Below, one piece after another: positions 23,826 to 32,864 of a DNA stretch of 64,000 nt. Source of the stretch: Phaeobacter gallaeciensis DSM 26640 (GTDB lineage Bacteria; Pseudomonadota; Alphaproteobacteria; Rhodobacterales; Rhodobacteraceae). The stretch is taken from positions 875,001-939,000 of the forward strand of contig NC_023137.1 in NCBI RefSeq assembly GCF_000511385.1, in the 5' to 3' direction. Positions within the stretch are counted from its first letter, which is position 1; every line of letters begins with the position of its first letter. A model generated the notes under the pieces. The model searched no databases. It was not told the origin of the DNA and was given only the letters and a program-made list of their open reading frames with translations. The translations under genes and the position numbers were made by a program.

Positions 23826-24239
23826 ATGGCTGATACGATGCAATTCGACCTCGTGAGCCCGGAGCGCCGCCTGGCGTCGCTCCCGGTGACCGCGGTAATG
23901 ATCCCCGGCGCGGAAGGCGACATGACGGCTATGGCCAATCATGCGCCGACCATCACCACGCTGCGTCCGGGTGTCCTGCGGGTCGAAAGCCCGCAAGGCA
24001 CATCGGAATACCTGGTCACCGGTGGGTTTGCTGAAATCGGCGCTGACGGTCTGTCTGTCCTTGCTGAGAAGGCAATCCCCATGGACCAGCTGACGCGCGC
24101 GCAACTGGACGAGCTGATTGAAGAGGCCCGCACGACCTACAAGGCTGTGCAGGACACTGATCAACCGCATGGTCTCGTTGAAGATGCGGCGAAGCTGCTT
24201 GCTGATATGGAAGCCCTGGGCACACATATGAGCCTCTGA
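23826..24239 (+). CDS. atpC: F1F0 ATP synthase subunit epsilon
   Basis: A 137-residue epsilon subunit, which binds gamma and can inhibit ATP hydrolysis. The N-terminal beta sandwich ([34 protein letters not shown]) is well conserved, and the C-terminal helical part is short. It is the last gene of the atp operon, followed 30 bp later by a terminator. Confidence 0.97.
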   Translation: MADTMQFDLVSPERRLASLPVTAVMIPGAEGDMTAMANHAPTITTLRPGVLRVESPQGTSEYLVTGGFAEIGADGLSVLAEKAIPMDQLTRAQLDELIEEARTTYKAVQDTDQPHGLVEDAAKLLADMEALGTHMSL

Positions 24240-24268
24240 TTTCTCAGAGCCATGGCAGAAGAATATGA

Positions 24269-24299
24269 ACCGGCCCCTTGCGGGCCGGTTTTGTTTTTT
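24269..24299 (+). terminator. rho-independent terminator of the atp operon
   Basis: The stem ACCGGCCC/GGGCCGGT with a CTTGC-type loop is followed by TTTGTTTTTT, 30 bp after the atpC stop. Confidence 0.92.
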
Positions 24300-24372
24300 G
24301 GCACTCTTGCCGCGGGGATCACGCAAAGAGTGAAAAACGGGCAGGGTGCAGCAGCGGGGGCGGGCACGCAGT

Positions 24373-24723
24373 ATGAAACGGGTACACAGCCCCAGGCTTG
24401 GGGTGGATCAGGGCGATATCGAGATTTTCTCGGAGTTCGAGAATGGCGGCAGCATGTGGACAGGGGCGGGCCCACGCGAACGTCGACGCAAGGTGCGGTT
24501 TTCCGAACCCTTTGCGGAGATACCTGCGGTGCATCTGTCCAGTTCATTGATGGATATCGATTCCGGGGCCGCGATCCGGGCCGAGCTGGTCGCTGAAACC
24601 ATCACTCCCGACGGGTTCGAGGTGGTCTTTCGCACCTGGAACGACAGTCGTATCGCACGGATACGGGCCGCCTGGATGGCCATCGGTACACTGCCCTTTG
24701 CGGACGACTGGGACGTGCCCTAG
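24373..24723 (+). CDS. H-type lectin domain protein
   Basis: A 116-residue protein that matches the H-type lectin pattern (discoidin II / Helix pomatia agglutinin fold): an N-terminal DIEIFSEFENGGSMW, RRRKVRFSEPFAEIPAVHLS, then DGFEVVFRTWNDSRIARIRAAWMAIG. There is no signal peptide. The family binds GalNAc-type sugars in animals; in bacteria the ligand is usually unknown. The start MKRVHSPRLG at 24373 gives the domain a short leader. It is convergent with the GFA-family gene (6 bp). Confidence 0.75.
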   Translation: MKRVHSPRLGVDQGDIEIFSEFENGGSMWTGAGPRERRRKVRFSEPFAEIPAVHLSSSLMDIDSGAAIRAELVAETITPDGFEVVFRTWNDSRIARIRAAWMAIGTLPFADDWDVP

Positions 24724-24729
24724 ACGGCT

Positions 24730-25107
24730 CTAATCGCTGTCTCGGTCCTTGTTGTGTCGGATTGTGCCCGCGAACTCGGGCAACCAGTGCTCACGTCGGT
24801 CGCACCAAAGCTCATAGTCAGGCGTCAGACCACCTGTGTCGTCCAGACTGCCCAGATGCACCTCGATTTCACCCCCCGTTTTGGCAAAGACTGAGGACCC
24901 GCAGGTACCGCAGAAATAGCGTCCCTTATAGTGGCGCGGCCTGCCGTCAACGTGGACCGCCTGCGTGGGAAAGATAGCGGCGGCATAAAACAACGCCCCG
25001 TGATGTCTGCGGCAGTTCCGGCAGTGGCAGATGCCAACCCTGAGCGGCGGACCGGACGTGGTGACCCTGACGGCACCACACAAGCAGCCACCCTGATAGT
25101 GTTTCAT
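24730..25107 (-). CDS. GFA-family zinc protein
   Basis: A 125-residue protein of the GFA (glutathione-dependent formaldehyde-activating) superfamily. Zinc-binding cysteines are visible in GGCLCGAV, CHCRNCRRH and CGTCGSSVF. Many members do not act on formaldehyde, so the substrate is undetermined. The second Met of the frame (MKHYQGGCLCG) is taken as start because the family begins just before the first CxC. Confidence 0.88.
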   Translation of the reverse strand: MKHYQGGCLCGAVRVTTSGPPLRVGICHCRNCRRHHGALFYAAAIFPTQAVHVDGRPRHYKGRYFCGTCGSSVFAKTGGEIEVHLGSLDDTGGLTPDYELWCDRREHWLPEFAGTIRHNKDRDSD

Positions 25108-25183
25108 GCGCCTCACTCCCGCTTCGCGACGTCTGGCAGTTTAGCACTTCTACCGGGGCGATGACATGGACGGGCCTGCAACG

Positions 25184-25220
25184 AAAAACCCCACGCGCCG
25201 GGTGCCGGGCGTGGGGTTCA
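25184..25220 (-). terminator. rho-independent terminator of prs
   Basis: On the minus strand, GAACCCCACGC pairs with GCGTGGGGTT around a short GC-rich loop and ends in TTTTT. It lies about 25 bp after the prs stop codon. Confidence 0.88.
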
Positions 25221-25245
25221 AATTCTCTACGTCTAAGGGCGCGGC

Positions 25246-26265
25246 TTAGCCGTTGCGCGACAGCGACTCGTAGATCGGAACCAGTGTCTTGTCCTCAAAC
25301 AGCGAGGATACAGAGGTGCCGTGCCAGATATTGAGGATCGCCTGAGTGAAGAGGGGGGCGGTCGGCAGGATGCGGATGTTCGGCGCGCCGAGAACCGCTT
25401 CGGTCGGCTGAATGGTGTCGGTCAGCACCAGCGATTTCATCACCGAGTTGGTGACGCGTTCCACTGCGGGGCCACTCATTACCCCGTGGGTGATATAGGC
25501 GTGGACCTCTTTGGCGCCATTGTCGAGCAGGACCTGAGCGGCCTTGCAGAGGGTGCCAGCCGTGTCGCACATGTCGTCGATGATCAGACAGATCTTGTCG
25601 GTCACATCGCCAATAACAGTCATCTCGGCAACTTCCCCGGCTTTTTCACGGCGTTTGTCGACGATCGACAGCGGCGCATTGATGCGCTTGGCCAGTTCAC
25701 GGGCACGGGCCACGCCGCCCACGTCGGGGGAGACCACCATGAGTTCGTCCATGTTGTCCTTGAACTGGTTTTTCACATCCAGTGCAAAGATCGGCGAAGC
25801 ATAGAGGTTGTCCACGGGGATATCAAAGAAGCCCTGGATCTGTGCGGCGTGCAGGTCCATGGTCAGGACCCGCTCGATCCCTGCGCCGGTCAGCATATTG
25901 GCAACCAGTTTGGCTGAAATCGGTGTGCGCGCCTTGGTGCGGCGATCCTGACGGGCATAGCCGAAATACGGGATCACCGCAGTGATCCGCTGGGCCGAGG
26001 AACGGCGCAGCGCATCGGCGATGATCAGCAGTTCCATCAGGTTGTCATTGGCCGGGTTCGAGGTCGGCTGAATGATGAACATGTCCTCGCCACGGACGTT
26101 CTCATAGACTTCGACGAAGATTTCGCCGTCGTTGAACCGTTCGACACGAGCATCGACGAGGCCCTGATCGACACCGCGGTGCATCGACATGCGGCGGGTA
26201 ATGGTTTCGGCAAGCGGAAGATTGGCGTTCCCAGCAATCAGCTTGGGTTCGTTCAAGGTCGGCAT
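25246..26265 (-). CDS. prs: ribose-phosphate pyrophosphokinase
   Basis: A 339-residue class I PRPP synthase, making PRPP from ribose 5-phosphate and ATP for nucleotide, His and Trp synthesis. Key motifs are [37 protein letters not shown] and the PRPP-binding loop [17 protein letters not shown]. It is about 20 residues longer than the E. coli enzyme. It is transcribed alone; the 212-bp gap to the divergent hydrolase gene holds both promoters, which I could not place with confidence. Confidence 0.97.
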   Translation of the reverse strand: MPTLNEPKLIAGNANLPLAETITRRMSMHRGVDQGLVDARVERFNDGEIFVEVYENVRGEDMFIIQPTSNPANDNLMELLIIADALRRSSAQRITAVIPYFGYARQDRRTKARTPISAKLVANMLTGAGIERVLTMDLHAAQIQGFFDIPVDNLYASPIFALDVKNQFKDNMDELMVVSPDVGGVARARELAKRINAPLSIVDKRREKAGEVAEMTVIGDVTDKICLIIDDMCDTAGTLCKAAQVLLDNGAKEVHAYITHGVMSGPAVERVTNSVMKSLVLTDTIQPTEAVLGAPNIRILPTAPLFTQAILNIWHGTSVSSLFEDKTLVPIYESLSRNG

Positions 26266-26477
26266 TGGCTGTTATCCCCAGGCAGCAATGGCAGTGTGAC
26301 AGATTCGTGATGTTGAACCCCGCTTAGCATGGGCGTACCGTCGCGCCTAGATTTAATGCGGGGGAACAGGCCCATGGTGGCGAAGGACAGAGCAGGGGAA
26401 ACCTGCTGGGGTTGCGGGGAGGCGTGGACAATAATGGTATTGGTTGAAGGGGGCCTCATCGCCACGCCAGGGTGGCA

Positions 26478-27344
26478 ATGATGGCGGTGATTTCTAACGG
26501 GCTGACGCAGCCTGTCGCCAGCCATGTTTTGGGAGGTGGCCCCAGAAAAGTGGTGGCAGTTCATTGTTCGCTGGCTCACTCGGGTGCCTGGCGCGGGTTG
26601 GCTACTATTCTGGAAGAACAAGTCACGGTCTCCAGCTTTGACATGTTGTCCCACGGCCGTAGCCCAGACTGGGATGGCGAGGGGTTGCTGCAGTTGCGCA
26701 ACGCAGAGGCAGGTCTGGCTCTGATTGAGGCTGAAAACCTCGCCAAAGAGGGGCCGATTGATCTGATCGGTCATTCTTTTGGTGCCACTGTTGTTTTGGC
26801 AATGGCCCAGTTGCGCCCGGATCTTGTGCGGTCTCTGGTGATGGTTGAGCCGGTGTTCTTCTCGCTCGCCGCCGCCGCGGCAACTGCGGATCCGGCAGCC
26901 GTTGAGGCGCTGCGCAGGGATCACGTGACGGTGCGCGAAACATATCTGCGCGGCGACGTTGAACATGCGACACGGCTGTTCAATCGGGCCTGGGGCGCAG
27001 GCCATCCAAAGTGGAACGACCTTCCCGAAAGCGCCCGAGACGCCATGGTGCGCAGTTTTCCAGCCGTGATGGCCTGCGATACGCAGGTCTATGAGGATAT
27101 GCTGGGGGTACTGACGCCGGAGAAGCTGGGGCGCGTGACGATGCCCTGTCTACTGATTGATGGCGGCAAGAGCCAACCCATCATGCATGAGGTTATTCGT
27201 GCGCTGGCTGCCCGGCTGCCGGATGTGACCTGCCGCCGGATTGACAGCGCGGGGCATATGCTGCCCATCACCCATCCTGCTGAAACCGCCGCGCTGCTGC
27301 AGGGATTCTGGCCGGAGATCGTACCAGCACCAGCTCAAGTCTAA
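26478..27344 (+). CDS. alpha/beta hydrolase
   Basis: A 288-residue hydrolase with the nucleophile elbow GHSFGA (Ser near residue 98), an oxyanion region VHCSLAHSGAW and a catalytic His in SAGHMLPITHP near the C-terminus; an Asp in CLLIDGG completes the triad. The cap domain runs from about residue 125 to 205. The substrate is unknown. ATG 26478 or 26481 are both possible after AGGG; a GTG at 26472 is less likely. Confidence 0.88.
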   Translation: MMAVISNGLTQPVASHVLGGGPRKVVAVHCSLAHSGAWRGLATILEEQVTVSSFDMLSHGRSPDWDGEGLLQLRNAEAGLALIEAENLAKEGPIDLIGHSFGATVVLAMAQLRPDLVRSLVMVEPVFFSLAAAAATADPAAVEALRRDHVTVRETYLRGDVEHATRLFNRAWGAGHPKWNDLPESARDAMVRSFPAVMACDTQVYEDMLGVLTPEKLGRVTMPCLLIDGGKSQPIMHEVIRALAARLPDVTCRRIDSAGHMLPITHPAETAALLQGFWPEIVPAPAQV

Positions 27345-27388
27345 GTTATCCATCATGTCCCTTGCCGGGGCTGTGTGACCATAGAAAC

Positions 27389-27422
27389 CCGAGGCGGCAC
27401 TGCGCCTCGGCTTCGCGTTTTT
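27389..27422 (+). terminator. probable terminator of the hydrolase gene
   Basis: A perfect 8-bp stem CCGAGGCG/CGCCTCGG with a 6-nt loop, followed after seven bases by TTTTT, 45 bp after the stop codon. The gap between stem and T run makes it less than ideal. Confidence 0.6.
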
Positions 27423-27448
27423 GAGGGTCCTGGGGCGATATCCTGGGA

Positions 27449-27883
27449 TCAGATATCGTTCACTGTGGTGACGGTTTCGCGAAAATAGTCAATTTTTCCA
27501 TCCGCCTGATGCGACAAGATGAAGGTGACGCTCTCCACCATGCGGCCACGCACAGCGTAGTGATAGCGTTGATGAAAGCGGGTGTTGTACCAGCCATCGC
27601 CCAGATCCTGTGAGCTTAGCCCGACAATTTTGGTGCCCTGGGGAAACACCTCCGGCCCAAGCCGGGACAGGATCACGCCGAAGCCTTCAATATCCGTGGC
27701 CTGTTGCCAGCTGACGTCGACACCGTCGCTGTCGCGGTAATGATCAATACGGAAATCAATGTCCGGCGCGATAAAGCCCATCAGCGCGGGATCGCCCGCT
27801 TCAAAAAGCCGGAGCAGCTGCTCGATGGCAGGTTGCGATGTGGTATCGGTGCCGGGGGCGGTGGCCAGATTGGTTGCGGGCAT
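27449..27883 (-). CDS. SnoaL/NTF2-like protein
   Basis: A 144-residue protein of the NTF2/SnoaL-like fold: an N-terminal helix (IEQLLRLFEAGDPALMGFIAPDIDFRIDHY), then strands GWYNTRFHQRYHYAVRGRMVESVTFIL. Members are isomerases, cyclases or ligand-binding proteins; no catalytic residues allow a choice. The ATG at 27883 follows AGGAGAACACC. It is divergent from a LysR regulator across 91 bp that contain a LysR-type box, so it is the likely target of that regulator. Confidence 0.7.
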   Translation of the reverse strand: MPATNLATAPGTDTTSQPAIEQLLRLFEAGDPALMGFIAPDIDFRIDHYRDSDGVDVSWQQATDIEGFGVILSRLGPEVFPQGTKIVGLSSQDLGDGWYNTRFHQRYHYAVRGRMVESVTFILSHQADGKIDYFRETVTTVNDI

Positions 27884-27950
27884 GGTGTTCTCCTGTTGGG
27901 TGTGAAGACAGGATCGCAAAGAAATCGGGCATAGGGAATTGCTCTGCCAT

Positions 27951-27965
27951 CTATCTTTGATATAG
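27951..27965. promoter_or_regulatory. candidate LysR-type operator (T-N11-A)
   Basis: CTATCTTTGATATAG has 4-bp inverted arms (CTAT/ATAG) and fits the T-N11-A rule for LysR-type regulators. It lies 9 bp upstream of the LysR start codon and within the intergenic region shared with the SnoaL-like gene, as expected for an autoregulatory and target-activating site. Confidence 0.55.
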
Positions 27966-27974
27966 TTTTGATCT

Positions 27975-28850
27975 ATGGATGATCTCACACCGCTTCGATA
28001 CTTCCGCGCTGCCTATGAGTTAGGGACCTTCAGCGCCGCGGCTCGCGCCTGCGATGTACGCCAGCCATCGGTCTCTGCCGCGATTGCCCGGCTTGAAGAT
28101 CGCTATGACGGGCCATTGTTTCACCGCAGCAGGGATGGGCTAACCCCAACCGCGCTCGGCCATGAGCTGTATAGTCAGGCCGGGGGTGTTCTGGCGCAGG
28201 TGAGCCAGCTTGAGGCACGGCTGAAGGGTCATGTGGCGCGTATGGTGCGGGTGTATTGCGCACCGGATGTGATGATGGCGTCGTTTGAAGCCGGGCTGGC
28301 TCGGATCCGCCGCGCGGTGCCGCGGGCGCAGTTCCAATTCACCGATGATGCACTGCAGGCAGATCTGCAGTTTGTCGCCGAAAGCTGCCTGCCGCGTGGC
28401 TGCGGGTATCACCCGCTTTGGCAGGAGCGTTACGGCCTCGCATTTCACAGTGCCCATCCGCTGTTGGCGAAGGCAACGCTGACGCTCGCCGATCTGGCCG
28501 GGGAGGCGCTGATCGCCCGCCCTTACTGCCCGAGCGCCGATCGCTTTCTGACCGGGCTGGCGCAGGGGGAGGCGGTATCGGCGGGGCTGCGGGTGGCAGC
28601 GAGTGCAATCCATGATGCCCAGCTGATGGATCTGGTGGCAGCCGGGCTGGGGGTGGCGCTGATGCCGATGTCCCATGGTGAGGCCCATCGTGGCCTCGTG
28701 TTGCGTGAGATTTCGGATGTTGACCCGGTGACACGCGTTGTTGGTGTCGGGTACCGTAAGACCGGGTTTGCGGGTGACATGGCGCGGCATTTCCTCAACC
28801 GCGAGAGCGTCATGGGCGCGATGTCTTCGGCCTCGGTGGCGGCAGTCTGA
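27975..28850 (+). CDS. LysR-family transcriptional regulator
   Basis: A 291-residue LTTR. The winged helix is at residues about 3-60 (LRYFRAAYELGTFSAAARAC, QPSVSAAIARLE), and the effector domain covers about 90-290. The short N-terminus starts at ATG 27975. It is divergent from the SnoaL-like gene and converges on ltaE 36 bp downstream. The effector is unknown. Confidence 0.93.
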   Translation: MDDLTPLRYFRAAYELGTFSAAARACDVRQPSVSAAIARLEDRYDGPLFHRSRDGLTPTALGHELYSQAGGVLAQVSQLEARLKGHVARMVRVYCAPDVMMASFEAGLARIRRAVPRAQFQFTDDALQADLQFVAESCLPRGCGYHPLWQERYGLAFHSAHPLLAKATLTLADLAGEALIARPYCPSADRFLTGLAQGEAVSAGLRVAASAIHDAQLMDLVAAGLGVALMPMSHGEAHRGLVLREISDVDPVTRVVGVGYRKTGFAGDMARHFLNRESVMGAMSSASVAAV

Positions 28851-28851
28851 A

Positions 28852-28873
28852 GGCAGCCGTTGGAACCGCTGCC
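28852..28873. other. hairpin between lysR and ltaE ends
   Basis: GGCAGC and GCTGCC form a 6-bp stem that can extend through GTT/AAC with a C-C mismatch. It sits between two convergent stop codons. Neither strand has a T run, so an intrinsic terminator is doubtful. Confidence 0.35.
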
Positions 28874-28886
28874 CTCAGGATATGAC

Positions 28887-29921
28887 CTACAGCAGCGCCA
28901 GAAACGCGTCGATCTGATCGTCGCCGATAGACCAGTCACAGACAAAGCGCGCTGTAACCTCTTCCTCTGCGGCGCCGTCCAGAGTTCCGTCCCAGAGGTG
29001 ATAGACGGCGCCCGCATCGAACAGCCGCTGATGGGTCGCGCGGGGCAGCGCGGCAAAGATCATATTGGCCTGCGGTTCATGACTGAACTGGGCCCCCGCA
29101 TCGCGCAAGCCCGCAGTCAGACGCGCGGCTTTTGCATTGGCGGTGCGGGCGTTTCTCAGCCACAGATCATCGGTCAGATAGGCCAGCATCTGCGCCGACA
29201 GATAACGGTGTTTGGAGAACAGATGAGCTCCGCGTTTGCGGCGATATTCGAACTCCTGCGCCTTTGCCGGGTCAAAGAAGATCACCGCCTCAACCCCCAT
29301 GCAGCCATTCTTGGTGCCGCCAAAGGACACCACATCGACGCCTGCTTTCCAGGTCATCTCCGCCGGGGTGCAGCCGAGCGAGACCAGCGCGTTGGTAAAA
29401 CGCGCGCCGTCCAGATGGACCGGCAGATCATAGGATTTCGCCACATCGCATAGTGCTCGCAGTTCGTCGAGCGAATAGACGGTGCCGAATTCTGTCACTT
29501 GTGTAATCGACACCGGTCCGCGTTGAGGGCCGTGTACGCCACGGGTTTCCTCGCCTTCAATCGCGCTGCGCAGATCGATGGGCGTCATTTTGTCTTCGCC
29601 AGTGATCAGTGTCAGCTTGGCCCCGCCGGTATAGAATTCCGGCCCGTTACATTCATCCATATTGATATGGGACGGGCCGGTGCAGAATACCGTCTGCCAG
29701 GGCTGGCACAGAGTCGACAGTGCCAGAACATTGGCCGCCGTGCCGGTTGCCACCAGATAGACCGCGGCCTGCGGCGCCTCAAAGATCTCGCGAATGCGGG
29801 AAGTGACCTTGGCCATCTCCTCATCGGCGCCATAGCCCATGGCGTAGCCAGTGTTTGCGGCATTCAGTGCTGCGAGGATTTCGGGATTGGCCGGGCCGGA
29901 ATTGTCAGAGGCGAAATGCAT
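28887..29921 (-). CDS. ltaE: low-specificity L-threonine aldolase
   Basis: A 344-residue PLP enzyme that cleaves L-threonine/allo-threonine to glycine and acetaldehyde. FASDNSGPANPEIL at the N-terminus is typical, PLP is bound at Lys204 in SFGGTKNGCMG, and HLDGARFTNALVSLG is the conserved aspartate/arginine region. It begins at the base after the stop of the ycgN-like gene (TAAATG) and is the last of a five-gene minus-strand cluster. Confidence 0.93.
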   Translation of the reverse strand: MHFASDNSGPANPEILAALNAANTGYAMGYGADEEMAKVTSRIREIFEAPQAAVYLVATGTAANVLALSTLCQPWQTVFCTGPSHINMDECNGPEFYTGGAKLTLITGEDKMTPIDLRSAIEGEETRGVHGPQRGPVSITQVTEFGTVYSLDELRALCDVAKSYDLPVHLDGARFTNALVSLGCTPAEMTWKAGVDVVSFGGTKNGCMGVEAVIFFDPAKAQEFEYRRKRGAHLFSKHRYLSAQMLAYLTDDLWLRNARTANAKAARLTAGLRDAGAQFSHEPQANMIFAALPRATHQRLFDAGAVYHLWDGTLDGAAEEEVTARFVCDWSIGDDQIDAFLALL

Positions 29922-30392
29922 TTAGAGCGGCTCCTCGATAATATGCTCTTCCCAGTCTTCTTCGGGGGTGTCGAATTCAGAAACGGTCCAGCCGCGCACC
30001 GAGACGCCTGCCTCATGTACGCTGGCCGGATCACCGGTGATCAGCGGGTGCCAATCGGGTAGGGGTTTGCCCTCCCACAGCAGGCGATAGGCGCAGGTCT
30101 GCGGCATCCAATAGGCGTGCGTGTCCAGATTGTCCGGTTTCAGAACGATACATTCCGGAACAAACTGGTGACGGTTTTCATAATGGGCGCAGCGGCAGGT
30201 GGCATCATCCAGCAGGCGGCAGGCAACACGGGTCAGCGCAACCTCACCACTGTCTTCGTCTTCCAGCTTGTTGAGGCAACATTTGCCACAGCCGTCACAA
30301 AGCGCCTCCCACTCACGGTTGTTCAGCTTGGCGAGCGGTTTCTTTTCCCAGAACCGTTTGGCCAGTCCGTTGCGATCAATACCGTCGCTCAT
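29922..30392 (-). CDS. YcgN-family cysteine-cluster protein
   Basis: A 156-residue protein of the YkgJ/YcgN (UPF0260) group. Eight cysteines in the order C-x2-C-x3-C (LCDGCGKCCLNKLED) then CRLLDDATCRCAHY, CIVL and TCAY suggest a bound metal or iron-sulfur cluster, which is inference. The function is unknown. Its ATG at 30392 overlaps the ribF stop (ATGA). Confidence 0.88.
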   Translation of the reverse strand: MSDGIDRNGLAKRFWEKKPLAKLNNREWEALCDGCGKCCLNKLEDEDSGEVALTRVACRLLDDATCRCAHYENRHQFVPECIVLKPDNLDTHAYWMPQTCAYRLLWEGKPLPDWHPLITGDPASVHEAGVSVRGWTVSEFDTPEEDWEEHIIEEPL

Positions 30393-31321
30393 AGGGCCGC
30401 CAAAAGGCTGCGCGCCTGTGAGCAATCCGCGTCCATCTGCGCCAGCAACCCGTCCAGCCCGTCGAAAGTCATTTCCGGGCGCAGGTATTCTACCAGACCG
30501 ACAGACAGCGTCGCGCCATAGAGATTGCCGGTGAAATCAAACAGGAAGGTTTCGATGTTGGGATGGCTGCCGTCAAACATCGGACGCACACCAACGGAGG
30601 CCGCCCCGTGATAGCTGCCCTGATGCGGCCCATCCAGCACGTCAACCAGCACCGCATAGACGCCAAATGCAGGTTGATGCAGCCCGTCGATCGACATATT
30701 CGCGGTGGGATAGCCCAATTCGCGGCCGCGCTGTTCGCCGCCGATCACTTCGCCCTCAATCCGGTGCCAATGGCCCAGCATATTGGCGGCATCCCGTGGG
30801 CGTCCGTCGCTTAGCGCGCGGCGAATTGCGGTGGAGGACACCGTGTCCTCTGAGTATTCCATCAGCGGGGCGATGGTCACGCCAAAGCCCATATTCTCGC
30901 CAAAGCGTTTGAGATCTTCGGCGGTGCCTGCGCGCCCCTTGCCGAAACAGAAGTCAGAGCCGACAACGACATGCCGCAGCCCCAACCCGTCAGCGATGAC
31001 CTTGCGCGCAAAAGCTTCGGGTGTGAGACCAGACAACGCGGCGTTGAAGTTCAGCTGATAGAGGCGCTCGACCCCCAGCTTTTCCAGTCGCGACGCGCGC
31101 GCCTCCGCTGACATCAGCCGGAACGGCGGGGCCTCTGGGGCAAAGAACTCACGTGGGTGCGGCTCAAATGTCATCACCCCCAGCGGGGCTTGCGGCTCTG
31201 CCTCGCGGGCCAGGTCGATGACCGATTGATGGCCGCGATGAACACCATCGAAATTGCCGATGGCGGCGGCGGCTCCACGATCCTTTGGATCTACGAATTG
31301 AAAGTCACGTATAATGCGCAT
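30389..31321 (-). CDS. ribF: bifunctional riboflavin kinase/FAD synthetase
   Basis: A 310-residue enzyme converting riboflavin to FMN and FAD. The N-terminal nucleotidyltransferase has GNFDGVHRGHQ (residues about 22-32) and GSDFCFGKGRAG; the C-terminal flavokinase domain begins near 180 (GEVIGGEQRGRELGYPTANM). The ATG at 31321 is preferred to a GTG two codons upstream. It is translationally coupled to the ycgN-like gene, and a MaoC-like gene lies 81 bp upstream. Confidence 0.96.
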   Translation of the reverse strand: MRIIRDFQFVDPKDRGAAAAIGNFDGVHRGHQSVIDLAREAEPQAPLGVMTFEPHPREFFAPEAPPFRLMSAEARASRLEKLGVERLYQLNFNAALSGLTPEAFARKVIADGLGLRHVVVGSDFCFGKGRAGTAEDLKRFGENMGFGVTIAPLMEYSEDTVSSTAIRRALSDGRPRDAANMLGHWHRIEGEVIGGEQRGRELGYPTANMSIDGLHQPAFGVYAVLVDVLDGPHQGSYHGAASVGVRPMFDGSHPNIETFLFDFTGNLYGATLSVGLVEYLRPEMTFDGLDGLLAQMDADCSQARSLLAAL

Positions 31322-31402
31322 GGCCACTGCCTAGCCGCGCCGACGCGCGCTTGCAAGAGCCATGCCGCGGGTTGGTGCCGGTTGCTGCAGGGCCGTCCTG
31401 GC

Positions 31403-31846
31403 TCAGTCAAACTTGCGGGACGGCGCCATCACCATGGCCTCACCGACCAACACCTTCTTGCCGTCGACCATGCAGCGGCAATCCAGCTTGACCCGCCGTT
31501 TGTCGATTTCGATGCCAGTGACTTCGACCTCGGCCAGAACCAGATCGCCGGGGCGCACAGGGGCGAGGAATTTCAGCGACTGGCTCATGTAGATGGTGCC
31601 ATGGCCGGGCAGCTGTTCTCCGATGACCGCAGAGATCAACCCGGCTGTCAGCATTCCATGGGCAATGCGCCCCTGAAACATCGTATCCTGAGCGTAATCC
31701 TCATCCAGATGCACAGGGTTATGATCGGTCGAGACTTCGGCGAACATCTCGATGTCTTTATCTGTCACCTCTTTGCGCAGATAGCGGACCATCCCCATTT
31801 CGATATCTTCAATGCAGATGGTCCCGCGTGGAAAATTGTCCAACAT
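31403..31846 (-). CDS. MaoC-family dehydratase
   Basis: A 147-residue hot-dog-fold protein. The hydratase signature FAEVSTDHNPVHLDEDYA and RIAHGMLTAGLISAVIG contain the catalytic Asp/His pair of R-specific enoyl-CoA hydratases. The substrate is unknown. The ATG at 31846 follows GGGAGAGGC; an upstream in-frame Met has no ribosome-binding site. It lies between the HAD and ribF genes on the same strand. Confidence 0.9.
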   Translation of the reverse strand: MLDNFPRGTICIEDIEMGMVRYLRKEVTDKDIEMFAEVSTDHNPVHLDEDYAQDTMFQGRIAHGMLTAGLISAVIGEQLPGHGTIYMSQSLKFLAPVRPGDLVLAEVEVTGIEIDKRRVKLDCRCMVDGKKVLVGEAMVMAPSRKFD

Positions 31847-31988
31847 GTGCCTCTCCCGGTTGCCGTAGGTTTGCTGCCGATTGTCCCAGCGTGCAGTGTT
31901 GGCGCAACGCGGAAACAATCGGGCAAATAAAGACTCTTTACGGCAACTTTATTACTTCGCAACTGCAGAAAGGCAAGTGTTTTCTGGC

Positions 31989-32864
31989 TTAGCGCAATTT
32001 GCCGATGGAATAGGTCGGTGCAGAATTTTCCTTTTTCAAATATTGGGTTAGCGCGGTTTTATCGGGTTGGTGATCGGTTTGGGTCTCTTTTGCGGCAAGT
32101 CCACCTGTTATGAACAGTGAGTCCAGACCCTCCCCCATTGCGCCGGCGACATCCGTATGCGGCCCATCGCCGATCGCCAGAATGTCGCGATCAGCGATGT
32201 CTTGGCCCAGTTCCGCGAGACGGCGACGCGCCAGATCATAGATCGGGGGATGTGGTTTGCCGAAATACAGGCTCTCACCACCCATTTCGGTATAAAGCCG
32301 CGCCAGCGCGCCGGCGCACCATTCGCGGGTTTCGCCACGATCGACCACGATATCGGGGTTCGCGCAGAGCAACTTCAAGCCCATTTGCTTGGCATAGAGA
32401 AAGTCGGGCCGGTTCACGTCAGGGTCTGCTTGGGTGTCAAAGGGGCCGCAGCAGACGATGCCCTCAGCTTCCTTAAGCGGCACTCGGATGACATCAAGCG
32501 GATCGTCCAGCATTTTCAATGGTTCGAAGAACCCGGCGTCGCGCTCCCATTCGCCCATGAAATAGACTTTGCTTCCGACCGCACCATTGAACATCGCCGC
32601 TCGCGCGGAGTCGCCGGAGGTGGCAATGGTGTCATAGGCATCATCCGGCACACCAAAGTCGCCCAACTGGGAGGCGACCCCGGCGCGGGGTTTTGGGGAG
32701 TTGGTCAGTAGCACAACGATCCCACCGTCCCTGCGATAGGCCTGCAGCGCTGCCACCGCTTCGGGGTAGGCTGTGATCCCGTTGTGAACGCAGCCCCACA
32801 GATCGACGAACAGGGCTTTGTATTGGTTTGAGACCTCTGCAAGTGAGGAAATGATCTGAGTCAT
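31989..32864 (-). CDS. HAD-superfamily hydrolase (TIGR01459-like)
   Basis: A 291-residue subfamily IIA HAD phosphatase. The nucleophile motif is LFVDLWGCVHNG (Asp near residues 20-24; the second conserved Asp is replaced by Trp-Gly in a DxWG arrangement), motif II is LLTNSPKP, and the C-terminal motifs are YFGKPHPPIYDLA and AIGDGPHTDVAGA. The group is alphaproteobacterial and often near ribF. A role in dephosphorylating a riboflavin-pathway intermediate is possible but inferred. Confidence 0.88.
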   Translation of the reverse strand: MTQIISSLAEVSNQYKALFVDLWGCVHNGITAYPEAVAALQAYRRDGGIVVLLTNSPKPRAGVASQLGDFGVPDDAYDTIATSGDSARAAMFNGAVGSKVYFMGEWERDAGFFEPLKMLDDPLDVIRVPLKEAEGIVCCGPFDTQADPDVNRPDFLYAKQMGLKLLCANPDIVVDRGETREWCAGALARLYTEMGGESLYFGKPHPPIYDLARRRLAELGQDIADRDILAIGDGPHTDVAGAMGEGLDSLFITGGLAAKETQTDHQPDKTALTQYLKKENSAPTYSIGKLR

